Source: Hyphomicrobiaceae bacterium
GTDB taxonomy: Bacteria; Pseudomonadota; Alphaproteobacteria; Rhizobiales; Methyloligellaceae
Length of the DNA stretch: 64,000 nt
Reading direction: 5' to 3'
Assembly: GCA_028066055.1 (NCBI GenBank)
Contig: JALCBY010000011.1
Span: 38,514-102,513, forward strand
Shown here: piece after piece, positions 36,112 to 45,009 of the stretch
Layout: every line of letters starts with the position of its first letter
Numbering within the stretch: position 1 is the stretch's first letter
Position numbers and translations under genes: made by a program
The notes under the pieces: generated by a model
The model's input: only the letters and a program-made list of their open reading frames with translations
Told to the model about the DNA's origin: nothing
Database searches by the model: none

Positions 36112-37557
36112 TCACTGGTTCGCTGTTATGGTGATGAGTTTTTCTTCCATCATCTCGTAAATAGCATGAGGAGGGCCTTCCTTACCGAAGCCGCTGTCCT
36201 TGATGCCGCCGTAAGGCATGAGGTCAACCCGGCTGGAGCTTGTTTCGTTGATATGAATGTTGCCGACATCCAGACCGCGCATCGAGGTCAGGACTTCGTT
36301 CAGACGCCCTGTGAAGACACCGGCCGCCAGCCCGTAAGGCGTTGCGTTGGCCCGCGCCACGGCTTCATCGAAATGCTTGAACGGTACGAGCGTGACGACC
36401 GGCCCGAAGACCTCGGAGCATGTCAGCTTCACATTTTCGGGCACGTTCTCAAGGACGGCCGGTTGCATCATCGCGCCGTCGACGTCGCCGCCGCACAACA
36501 GATCGGCGCCGGCATCGCACGCTTCCTTAACCCAATTGGCGACGCGATCGGCGGCATCCGGCGAGATTAACGGCCCGACATCAGTGTCGTCGGCGCTGGG
36601 GTCACCGACAACGAGTTTGCTGACTTTCTCCAGCAGGCGTTCCCTGACGGACGCATAGATATCCTCATGCACAAGCAAAATCTGAACCGAGGTACAGACC
36701 TGTCCAGCTTTGCGGAAGGTAGCGGGGATGATCTTGCCAATCGCCGCATCGAGATCAGCGTCCGGGCAGACGATCGTCGCGGAGATGCTGCCGAGTTCCA
36801 TCTGCGTTTTGCGCAAACCGGCGATCTGCTGGATGTGCTTGCCGACACGGGTGCTGCCGGTGAAAGCAATGTAGCGGACGCGCGGATCCTGGATGAGCGT
36901 TTCGGAATCCTCAATTCCCGCGCACAGCAGATTGAAGGAGCCTTCAGGCGCGCCTGCCGCATCAAAGCACTCCGCCAGCAATATCGCCGTCAGCGGCGTC
37001 TGGTTTGCCGGTTTGAGGATGACGGCGTTTCCGGCGCCAAATGCCGGCCCGACCTTGTGCAGGACGGTGTTGAGCGGCGAGTTGAAAGGCGTAATGGCTA
37101 CCGCGATGCCATAAGGCTGATGTACGGTGAACGCCATCCGGCCGGCCTGACCGGGCGCACTGGAGATCGGAACCATCTCGCCGACCACGCGGCGCGTCTC
37201 CTCCGCCGAGAGGCGGATGTTCTGCATCGCGCGCGCGATCTCGCCAGATGCATCCTTGCGGGTGAATCCGGTATCGAGGACGATCGCGTCGATCAGCTGT
37301 TCGCGGCGTGCGGCAAGCTCATCGGCAATACGGCTCAACACCTCGGATCGTTCAAATGCCGGCAGCCCCTCTCCGGAGGCGTAGGCTTGCGCGGTCTCAA
37401 GCGCCTGACCGACATGGTCTTGCGTGGCGCACGCGATCTCTGAGACCGTTTCCTGTGTGAACTTGTCCCGCACAGGCATTTTGTTGCCGCTGTTCAGCCA
37501 GCGGCCGCCGATATAGAGGCCACTTGGCATTGAAGCCAGATCGAGTGCACGCGTCAT
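36112..37557 (-). CDS. NAD(P)-dependent aldehyde dehydrogenase
   Basis: The 481-residue product has the Rossmann cofactor segment ITPFNSPLN/KPANQTPLTA, the general-base Glu in QMELGSISATIV (canonical ELGG changed to ELGS) and the nucleophile Cys in RKAGQVCTSVQILL (near residue 286). The C-terminal VDLMPYGGIKDSGFGKEGP signature is shared by non-phosphorylating glyceraldehyde-3-phosphate, lactaldehyde and phosphono- or sulfoacetaldehyde dehydrogenases. Beside a ComDE-like decarboxylase, the last group is most attractive. Its start overlaps the HyuB stop by 4 bases. Confidence 0.85.
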   Translation of the reverse strand: MTRALDLASMPSGLYIGGRWLNSGNKMPVRDKFTQETVSEIACATQDHVGQALETAQAYASGEGLPAFERSEVLSRIADELAARREQLIDAIVLDTGFTRKDASGEIARAMQNIRLSAEETRRVVGEMVPISSAPGQAGRMAFTVHQPYGIAVAITPFNSPLNTVLHKVGPAFGAGNAVILKPANQTPLTAILLAECFDAAGAPEGSFNLLCAGIEDSETLIQDPRVRYIAFTGSTRVGKHIQQIAGLRKTQMELGSISATIVCPDADLDAAIGKIIPATFRKAGQVCTSVQILLVHEDIYASVRERLLEKVSKLVVGDPSADDTDVGPLISPDAADRVANWVKEACDAGADLLCGGDVDGAMMQPAVLENVPENVKLTCSEVFGPVVTLVPFKHFDEAVARANATPYGLAAGVFTGRLNEVLTSMRGLDVGNIHINETSSSRVDLMPYGGIKDSGFGKEGPPHAIYEMMEEKLITITANQ

Positions 37558-39284
37558 GAGGCAATCCTCCGAAGGTTCTTGCCGGATCTGAGCGCCGCTG
37601 TTGCACTCTCGTCGACCGAGAGGTCGTCGGCGATGACGACCTTATAGTCCCGTTCCGCCGCCGCACGGCTGACAAGCTCGTTCCGCACGTCTTTTTGCAC
37701 CTTGCGCGGGTCGCGGTCCGTGGGCTCGCCGTATCCACCGCCACCCGGCATGTTGACAATCAATCTTTCGCCTTTTGGGATCACCTGAAAACCCTTTCCC
37801 CTGAGAACAGTTCCTGATGCGAGGTTGACCTGACCGCGCAATCCGTCGAGGCCGCCGTCGCGTCCGCGCGCCGCATGCTTGACGCGTTCAAACACCGCGT
37901 GGATGCCGAAAGGGACATCTTCGCGGTTTGTGATCTCCATAATCTGGCCGAGACCACCACGTTGCTTGCCCGCACCGCCTGAGTCGGTACGAAACTCCTT
38001 GCGCCATACGACAATCGGCGTGATTGCCTCCGTGATCTCGATGGGAACGGTGCGCACGCCACTGGGAAAGGGTGTGGCGGACAGGCCATCCTGTCTCGGG
38101 CGGGCGCCGGCGCCACCTGAATGAAAACTGGTGACATTGAATGTCGTTCCCTCGGTCCCGGTGAGACCGTGACCGGCTGCAAGGCGTACGTTCCAGAGGT
38201 TCGATGTCCCTTCTGCCGGTACGCAGTCGGGCAAAGCCTGATGGAGGCAACCGAACACGACGTCCGGCAGCATGTGGCCGATGGTCGAACGGGCGACCAC
38301 GGCGCATGGTGGCTGGGCGTTGACGATCGCGTTTTCGGGCGCGGTCACTTCGATCGCGTCGAGCGTGCCGGTATTGTTTGGGATGCGGGGCGCGGCAACG
38401 CATTTTACGGCAAAGGCGGTGTAAGCCTCAGTGTAACACATGGGGCAATTGATGCCGTAGGAAGAGACCGGCGAGCTTCCCGAATAATCGACCAGGACCT
38501 TGCCGCCACCGATGGTAAGGGATGCGACGAGATCAATCGGGACATCATAGCCGTCAATCCGCATGGAATGCGTCCATGTACCTTGAGGCAGCTTTTCTAT
38601 CGCCTCGGTGATGCCACGGTGACTGTGCTCGATGATGTAGGACCCGAGTTCGGAGAGATCGGTCATCCCATACTCGGCCATCATGGAAAGAAGTCGGTTG
38701 GAACCGCGTTCGTTGCACGCGACCAGGGCGTAGAAGTCGCCTTCCACCTGTACCGGCTCGCGCACATTGTGACGCAGGACCTTGAGCAGCCAGTCGTTCA
38801 TCTCCCCCCGTTTGATCAACGGCAGGATCGGAATGTAGAGGCCCTCGTGAAACACCTGGCGGCTGTCGGGAGACATGCCCTGACCGCCGATATCGACGAC
38901 ATGCGTCGTGCTGGCGAACAGGGCGACCATCTCGTCCCCCTTGAACGTCGGGGACACCATGGTGATATCGTGCAGGTGTCCGGTGCCTTTCCAGGGATCG
39001 TTGGTAACGTAAACGTCGCCTGGCTCCATGGTCTCTGCCGGAAACTCATCGAGAAAATGTTTCACGGCGCGCGCCATCGAGTTGACATGACCGGCAGTGC
39101 CGGTCACCGCCTGCGCCAGCATTCTGCCCTCCAGATCGAAGACGCCCGCGGAGACGTCGCCTGCTTCACGCGCTGACGTGCTGAAGGATGTCCGGATGAG
39201 CGTCTGTGCCTGCTCCTCCACGACCGAGACGAGCCGGTTCCACATGACCTGCAGACGAATGTCGCGCATTTGTGTGCTTTTCAC
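37554..39284 (-). CDS. Hydantoinase B/oxoprolinase family protein (HyuB)
   Basis: The 576-residue product is the B subunit of an ATP-dependent ring-opening amidohydrolase (N-methylhydantoinase, 5-oxoprolinase) or of the related carboxylase family. It starts with IRLQVMWNRLVSVVEEQAQTL. It carries the conserved NDPWKGTGHLHDITMVSP, HVVDIGGQ, GGGK and the C-terminal MPGGGGYGEP motif. It follows HyuA by 11 bases and overlaps the aldehyde dehydrogenase gene by 4. Length and motifs are complete. Confidence 0.9.
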   Translation of the reverse strand: MKSTQMRDIRLQVMWNRLVSVVEEQAQTLIRTSFSTSAREAGDVSAGVFDLEGRMLAQAVTGTAGHVNSMARAVKHFLDEFPAETMEPGDVYVTNDPWKGTGHLHDITMVSPTFKGDEMVALFASTTHVVDIGGQGMSPDSRQVFHEGLYIPILPLIKRGEMNDWLLKVLRHNVREPVQVEGDFYALVACNERGSNRLLSMMAEYGMTDLSELGSYIIEHSHRGITEAIEKLPQGTWTHSMRIDGYDVPIDLVASLTIGGGKVLVDYSGSSPVSSYGINCPMCYTEAYTAFAVKCVAAPRIPNNTGTLDAIEVTAPENAIVNAQPPCAVVARSTIGHMLPDVVFGCLHQALPDCVPAEGTSNLWNVRLAAGHGLTGTEGTTFNVTSFHSGGAGARPRQDGLSATPFPSGVRTVPIEITEAITPIVVWRKEFRTDSGGAGKQRGGLGQIMEITNREDVPFGIHAVFERVKHAARGRDGGLDGLRGQVNLASGTVLRGKGFQVIPKGERLIVNMPGGGGYGEPTDRDPRKVQKDVRNELVSRAAAERDYKVVIADDLSVDESATAALRSGKNLRRIAS

Positions 39285-39295
39285 GAAAATCCCCT

Positions 39296-41368
39296 TTATG
39301 CGGCGTGGCTTTGACGGGTCAGAATGAGGTGTCCGGGCGTGCTCACCAACGCATCGAAACCTGCCGGAACGACCGTCGCCGTCTCTGCCTCGACGATCAC
39401 GGCTGGTCCGTCCACACGCGATCCGACCGCCATTTCAGAGCGGTCATAAAGGGAGGCTTCGACCTCTTGGCCATTTCCCGGATCGAAGAGCCGTCGACGG
39501 CCTTGCTCTTTTGGCGCAACGCCATTGGTCGGGCTGGCCACTTCCTCGATTGGAGCTTGCTCGCTGGCAAGGGTCAGGGCCCAGGTGAGTGCTTCCACTT
39601 CGAGTCCCGGTACGACACGGCCGAAAAGGCGGACATATTCCTCCTCGAACCATGTCCGCAGTTCATCGCGGATATCGTCGTCATAGTCCTTTACCGGCAG
39701 GCTCACGACGATCTCATGTCCCTGGCCGCGATACCGCATGAACGCCTCACGCGTTTCGACGAGCCGGGCATCGGGCGCACCGAGACAGACAACCGAATGG
39801 GCCTCGGCCCGCATCTCGGCGAACATTTCCGAGAGAGCGTGGGGGTCGATACCGTCGAGCCGTGTCATTCGGGTTCGGATGACTTCGTAAGAGATCGGTG
39901 CACGCAGGAAACCATATGCGGACCCGACGCCTGCTCTCTTGGGGACGATAACGCGGTCGATGTCGAGTTTTTCCGCGAGCCGTGCGCAATGCAGGGGCGC
40001 GGCGCCGCCCATGGCGATGAGCGTGCGTTCACCGGTATCCTTGCCTTTTTCAACGGCGTGAATGCGTGCCGCACTGGCCATCGTTTCATCGACGATTTCA
40101 GAAATGCCTGCTGCCGCAATGACGGTTTCCATGTCGAGTTGCGACCCGATGGCCGGCGTAATGGCATTCTCCGCCTGCTTCTGGTCGAGCATGATTTTGC
40201 CGCCCGCGAAGTTCGCCGGGTCGATACGGCCAAGGACAACGTCCGCGTCGGTAACGGTCGGTGCTGTTCCGCCGCGCCCGTAACAGGCTGGTCCCGGCAT
40301 GGAACCGGCGCTGTCCGGACCGACGGTGATCCTTTTCAGTTCATCGACCCGCGCAACGGAGCCTCCGCCGGCGCCGATCTCGACCATATCGATAACCGGA
40401 ATCCGAATGGGCAGCCCGCTCCCTTTCAGGAAACGGTATTGGCGCGCAACCTCGAAGCTGCGGTCATACTGAGGCATGAGGTCGTCGATCAGCGTTAGCT
40501 TGGCCGTCGTACCGCCCATATCGAACGAAAGCGCGTGCTTAATGCCGCATTCGGCCGCTATCGCCTGACTGAAGATAACGCCTCCCGCGGGGCCGGATTC
40601 GATAAGCCTGATCGGTTGCGCGATTGCCGTCTCCACCGTCGTGATTCCACCGCTCGACATCATCAAAAGGAAAGGGCAGTCGAGACCGTTGTCGGCCAGG
40701 CTGCCTTCCAGTTCGCGCAGATAGCCTGCCATCAGGGGTTGGACATAGGCATTGGCGCAGGTTGTCGATACGCGCTCATATTCCCTGATCTCCGGGCAGA
40801 CTTCGCAGGAGAGGGTGAGGGACAGCCCTGGCAATTCGGATTGGAGAATCTCGCGGACGCGCTTTTCGTGGTCTGGATTGATATAGCTGTGGAGCAGGCA
40901 AACGGCTGCCGACTCTATTTCAGCCTCCTTCAATATCGGCACCAGGGCACGGACCGCGTCCTCATCCAATTCGATCAGTACGCTGCCGTCGGCGGCGACG
41001 CGTTCGGGAATCGTCAGGCGCCGGTCCCGCGGGATCAGCGGGTCGGGTCGCTCCATGTAGAGATCGTACTGTTCGAAACGATGCTCGTAGGCGATCTCCA
41101 GCGAATCCCGAAACCCTTCGGTGGTGATGAGGGCGGTCCGCGCACCCTTGCGTTCGATCAGTGCATTGGTGGCCAGCGTCGTGCCGTGGATGACCAGTTC
41201 CACGTCGGCGGCCTTTGAACCGGTCTGTTCCAAAAGCTGGAGGATACCATCTATCACACCTCGGGCGGGCGCATCGTGGGTCGTCAGCACCTTGGTGCTG
41301 GCATGGCCTGACGGACGTTCAAGAACGACATCCGTAAAGGTGCCTCCGATATCAACTGCGAGCTTCAT
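39296..41368 (-). CDS. Hydantoinase A/oxoprolinase family protein (HyuA)
   Basis: The 690-residue product is the ATP-binding subunit of the HyuAB complex. It opens with the actin-like phosphate loop MKLAVDIGGTFTDVVLE and has GTTLATNALIERKGARTALI, then the second lobe with SFDMGGTTAKLTL, EIGAGGGSVARVD and MGGAAPLHCARLAE. Full length relative to methylhydantoinase A. The reaction in known members is ATP-driven hydrolysis of a lactam or cyclic imide, or carboxylation of a ketone. The cluster does not show which. It begins 3 bases after the TRAP permease stop. Confidence 0.9.
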   Translation of the reverse strand: MKLAVDIGGTFTDVVLERPSGHASTKVLTTHDAPARGVIDGILQLLEQTGSKAADVELVIHGTTLATNALIERKGARTALITTEGFRDSLEIAYEHRFEQYDLYMERPDPLIPRDRRLTIPERVAADGSVLIELDEDAVRALVPILKEAEIESAAVCLLHSYINPDHEKRVREILQSELPGLSLTLSCEVCPEIREYERVSTTCANAYVQPLMAGYLRELEGSLADNGLDCPFLLMMSSGGITTVETAIAQPIRLIESGPAGGVIFSQAIAAECGIKHALSFDMGGTTAKLTLIDDLMPQYDRSFEVARQYRFLKGSGLPIRIPVIDMVEIGAGGGSVARVDELKRITVGPDSAGSMPGPACYGRGGTAPTVTDADVVLGRIDPANFAGGKIMLDQKQAENAITPAIGSQLDMETVIAAAGISEIVDETMASAARIHAVEKGKDTGERTLIAMGGAAPLHCARLAEKLDIDRVIVPKRAGVGSAYGFLRAPISYEVIRTRMTRLDGIDPHALSEMFAEMRAEAHSVVCLGAPDARLVETREAFMRYRGQGHEIVVSLPVKDYDDDIRDELRTWFEEEYVRLFGRVVPGLEVEALTWALTLASEQAPIEEVASPTNGVAPKEQGRRRLFDPGNGQEVEASLYDRSEMAVGSRVDGPAVIVEAETATVVPAGFDALVSTPGHLILTRQSHAA

Positions 41369-41371
41369 CGA

Positions 41372-43294
41372 TCACGCTTCCACTTTTTCTTCTGAAATGT
41401 CAGGGGAGGTCTCCCATGTCGTCTTGCCGTATCCGGTTGTCTGGATTGTTGCGACGAGAGCAGCGAGCGCACCAAGCGCCCAGAACTTGGTTGTAAAATC
41501 GACCGCTCCAAGGACAACCACGCCGCCGATGACGAGAAGCGGCGCGACCGCCCGTCGGACTGGACCGACGAATGGCAGATATTGGCCGATGCCGAAGGCT
41601 GCGATTGCAACACCAGCCATGGCGAAAGCCGCGTAGGGCAGCATCAGCCAACCGCCGGTCTGGAGAACCAGTGCGGAGTTCAGGACAAAGGCAAAGGGCA
41701 CCACGTATGAGGCGAAACCGAAAGCAACGGCCTTGAAACCGACGCCGAAATAGGAGGTGTCCGCGATCCTGGCAGCCGGAAAACATGCCAGCGCCACCGG
41801 AGGCGTGATGTTGGAGATGATGGCCCAATACAGAATGAACAGATGAATGGCGATTTCGTTGAACCCTTGCGCGACGAGGCCGGGCGCGAGAATGACGGCA
41901 AGAAAGATGTAGCAAGCCGATGCAGTGAGGCCCATGCCGAGAATGAAACTGGCGATCGCACCCATGAGCAGCAGCAGGTAGGCATTATCGCCTGCAAGCT
42001 TGATCATCTCGCCGGAAAGAGCGGCCCCGACGCCGGTCATCGACAATGCACCGATAATGAAACCGACTGCGCCCAGCGTGACAATCAACTCGCTTACGGG
42101 CCCCGATATCCCGGTTGCGATACGCCACAAATCCTGAGCGTTGATACGTCGGAGGATGAGCACCGAAACGAGGATGAAAGCCATCGCCCAGAAGGGTGCA
42201 AATGCTTCCAGGCGCAGATAGAGGAAGTACAACAGGACTGCCATTGCGCCGATGAAGGGCCAACCCTCGCGCAACACGTATGAGGCAGTCGGGATCTGGT
42301 CCGCATCGATACTCCTGATATTGTGACGCACCGCGTAGACATCCAGCAGAATGATCAGTCCGAGATAGTAGAGGACCGACGGCAAAAGCGCGGCGACGAC
42401 CACATCGAAATACGGGATGTTCAGAAACTGCGCCATGAGAAAGGCCACCGCACCCATGACCGGGGGCATCAGCATGCCACCCGTCGAGGCGCAGGCCTCG
42501 ATGGCACCGGCCACCTGAGGCCGGAACCCGCTCGCTTTCATGGCAGGGATCGTGACCGAGCCGGTCGTGATGACATTGGAGACGGAGCTTCCGCTTATGG
42601 AGCCGAACAGGGCGCTGGAGATGACCGCGATCTTTCCCGCGCCGCCGCGATAACCACCCATGAGCGCGCTGGCTGCGTCCAGAAAGAACTTTCCGCCGCC
42701 GGTACGGTTGAGGATGACGCCAAAGATGATGAATCCGATCAGCAGCGTACCCGTCACCCGCATGGGGATGCCCACAAGGCTCTGCGAATCCAGGACATGC
42801 ATGGTCATGGTTTCCTGGAACGTGAACGGATTGCCATAGAGAACGTCGGGCATCTTGTCGGCAAAAACCGGAAACACGACGAACAGGGCGCAGAGAATAA
42901 AGATCGCCAGCCCGGCGACCCGCCGCAGCGCTTCAAGAATGATAAAGCCGAGGACGATGCAGACCCAGACCACGCCTTCGTTCGGCGGGCTCAGCATCCA
43001 CCCTTCCGCCGTGATATCGAGGCCATACCAGGCGAAATAGATGCATGAGGCGAAGCCGATCAGACCGAAAATCACATCGAACCAGGCGACCCGATCCAGG
43101 AATGCGTTTCCCGGCGCGTAGAGAATGTAAACCTGCAATGTCGCCAGACCCATAAGCGTATACAGGTAGGAGTTTTCCTGCATGACGCGGCCGGTGATAC
43201 CTAGATTGAAGATGTAGTTGACCGCAATCCCGAGTATCGAGAGTCCGATTAACGTGCTTACGAACTGCCAGAATGGGTCAAGGTCGCGTTTCAT
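41372..43294 (-). CDS. TRAP transporter permease, 4TM/12TM fusion (TAXI type)
   Basis: The 640-residue membrane protein has about 17-18 hydrophobic segments. It contains the small-subunit and the DctM-like large-subunit modules, including GSISGSSVSNVITTGSVTIP and ASTGGMLMPPVMGAVAFLMA, which are characteristic of fused TRAP permeases that use TAXI-type receptors. It should drive sodium-coupled import of an organic acid delivered by the receptor encoded 156 bases upstream. HyuA follows almost directly, so import and ring opening are co-expressed. Confidence 0.9.
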   Translation of the reverse strand: MKRDLDPFWQFVSTLIGLSILGIAVNYIFNLGITGRVMQENSYLYTLMGLATLQVYILYAPGNAFLDRVAWFDVIFGLIGFASCIYFAWYGLDITAEGWMLSPPNEGVVWVCIVLGFIILEALRRVAGLAIFILCALFVVFPVFADKMPDVLYGNPFTFQETMTMHVLDSQSLVGIPMRVTGTLLIGFIIFGVILNRTGGGKFFLDAASALMGGYRGGAGKIAVISSALFGSISGSSVSNVITTGSVTIPAMKASGFRPQVAGAIEACASTGGMLMPPVMGAVAFLMAQFLNIPYFDVVVAALLPSVLYYLGLIILLDVYAVRHNIRSIDADQIPTASYVLREGWPFIGAMAVLLYFLYLRLEAFAPFWAMAFILVSVLILRRINAQDLWRIATGISGPVSELIVTLGAVGFIIGALSMTGVGAALSGEMIKLAGDNAYLLLLMGAIASFILGMGLTASACYIFLAVILAPGLVAQGFNEIAIHLFILYWAIISNITPPVALACFPAARIADTSYFGVGFKAVAFGFASYVVPFAFVLNSALVLQTGGWLMLPYAAFAMAGVAIAAFGIGQYLPFVGPVRRAVAPLLVIGGVVVLGAVDFTTKFWALGALAALVATIQTTGYGKTTWETSPDISEEKVEA

Positions 43295-43450
43295 GGTCGC
43301 CTGATCTCCAACACAACAGGACGAAAAAATGCGAACTCGGACTGGGATACGCCGTCAGCGCGAGTCTCAGGGAGTGGGGCACCGCTCTGCGCCCGGCCAT
43401 TGTGCACCCGACCGGTTGTCCGGACAGCGGCACCCCGCCCATTTGCACTA

Positions 43451-44584
43451 TTAGAAGCCGGCTGCTTTCAAGGCTGCAGCTTTCTCTTTGTTCCAATAGG
43501 CGGCAAATTCCTTGGGATCGCCGGAGTAGCTTGATTTGGCCTTGGCAAAGGCGCTTTGAAGCACCTTGGTTCTTTTCAGCAAGCGCTGTTGCTGTTTCTC
43601 CATGTCATCGGTCCACTTGCCGATTTCCTTGAAGTATTTCACCGCACCATCGTGATAGGGCACGGCAAAGCGCGATTTGAGTGCTTCGTCGACCTGCCAG
43701 TAGGGGGCCGTTTTGATGGAGTCCTTGTAGATGTCCCAGCTCTCTACGATCATTTTGGTCAGCCAGTAGACATCGTTGACGCTGGCGTTGCTATAAGCCA
43801 CGAATGTCGGGCACGGATAGCTGCCGACTTCCGCCTTTTCGCCGTCTTTGAGCCCTGGACCTCCGGTGATGACAAGCGGTGCGACGAACGGCGCGCGCCG
43901 TTGAACTTCTTTCCAGCCGTCCTTGTTGGCGTGATTGATATTGATCCATTTCAGGCCGCCGGGCGAGGCCGCGATTTCGCGTGTTGCCGATGAACTGTTC
44001 GCCGCCATGACGGCATCGGTCTGGCCGGAAATTACACCGCGCAAACTTGCCACATAGCCGGGAAACTTAACGAGTTCGACATCGTCCAGCGTCAACCCGC
44101 CGTGCGACAGGTAGGCTTCGGTTTGCATGTTGATGCCCGAGTTGCCGACGACCCATGCCATCCGCTTGCCCTTGATGTCGGCAACGGTGTTGATGGGCGA
44201 TTTCTTGGACGTGGCGAGCGAGAAATTGTTGCGCCGGTTGGCGAGCATCAGGACACGGATATCCTGCGGTCCCCACTTTTGTGCGGCGAAATCACCGATG
44301 CCCTCAAAGGCCGTGTAATAAGCCGAGCAGCTCATCCAGATCTTGGTCTTTCCGTTTTTCAGTGCGACTGCGCGCCCGACGGCGTTGCCAACTGGAATGG
44401 CGCGAATCTTGGTTCCGAACTTCTTGTCGATGGCGTCTGCGATGCCCGTTATCTCTGCATGCATCGACGATCCGGGCTTGTTGCCGGAAATCGAAATCGA
44501 GTCGGGCTTGTCTGCTTTCGCAGGCCCGGCCGCGATGCCGGCAATGACAGCAGAGTAGATGAGGAGTCGTTTGTTATGCTTCAT
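43451..44584 (-). CDS. TAXI-family TRAP transporter solute receptor
   Basis: The product, about 377 residues from ATG 44584, has a signal peptide (about residues 1-24, ending near GPAKA). TAXI hallmarks follow: ISGNKPGSSMHAEITGIADA, WMSCSAYYTAFEGIG and INTVADIKGKRMAWVVGNSGI. The GGGAGG ribosome site 6 bases before ATG 44584 fixes the start; the frame extends to 44656 without support. It is the first gene of the TRAP-HyuAB-aldehyde dehydrogenase-decarboxylase unit. The ligand is unknown. Confidence 0.88.
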   Translation of the reverse strand: MKHNKRLLIYSAVIAGIAAGPAKADKPDSISISGNKPGSSMHAEITGIADAIDKKFGTKIRAIPVGNAVGRAVALKNGKTKIWMSCSAYYTAFEGIGDFAAQKWGPQDIRVLMLANRRNNFSLATSKKSPINTVADIKGKRMAWVVGNSGINMQTEAYLSHGGLTLDDVELVKFPGYVASLRGVISGQTDAVMAANSSSATREIAASPGGLKWININHANKDGWKEVQRRAPFVAPLVITGGPGLKDGEKAEVGSYPCPTFVAYSNASVNDVYWLTKMIVESWDIYKDSIKTAPYWQVDEALKSRFAVPYHDGAVKYFKEIGKWTDDMEKQQQRLLKRTKVLQSAFAKAKSSYSGDPKEFAAYWNKEKAAALKAAGF

Positions 44585-44690
44585 GATTACCTCCCTTGGA
44601 ATCGACTGCGGCGTCGAGACATACGCCTCTTGCGGGCGTTTGCGTTCCGCACTCATGTGATGTTTTCAAGCCTGAGCAGTTGTTTTGCGC

Positions 44691-44746
44691 GGTCGAAAAA
44701 TGTCGACCACACCGGATATCTTAGTCATAATATTTTGTTATTGCAA
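44691..44746 (-). promoter_or_regulatory. Candidate promoter with overlapping operator for the TAXI-HyuAB unit
   Basis: On the minus strand, TTGCAA (44746-44741) and TAAGAT (44723-44718) are separated by exactly 17 bases, a reasonable -35/-10 pair in an AT-rich stretch. Just downstream lies a perfect inverted repeat GGTCGA-N6-TCGACC (44691-44708), positioned where a repressor would block transcription. The region 44585-45009 otherwise contains no gene. Confidence 0.5.
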
Positions 44747-45009
44747 ATTATTCTCTATATCAATTAATTATTCCAAATTTCCTGTGATTTCCGGGACTTG
44801 CGGCGTTGCCATAGACGGAAAAATCGTTGGTGGCTGCGGTGTTTCGACCGGGAGCGGATGCCACGCATGTCGCATGGAACGTTTGGGCGCGTGTTCACCC
44901 GCGCGCCTGAAATCTCGTGCCATGCAGAGGTTGTTGGCGATACGGCCATGTCCTATTCGCGCGAGTGCGTCATTGGTCTTTTTCGATGCGTCCAGCGTGC
45001 CATCCGAGG

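Noticed and set aside
43295-43450. Terminator between first TAXI receptor and permease
   Set aside because: Imperfect repeats around GGGGCACCGCT and AGCGGCACCCC pair with two mismatches and have no T-run on the minus strand, so support is too weak.
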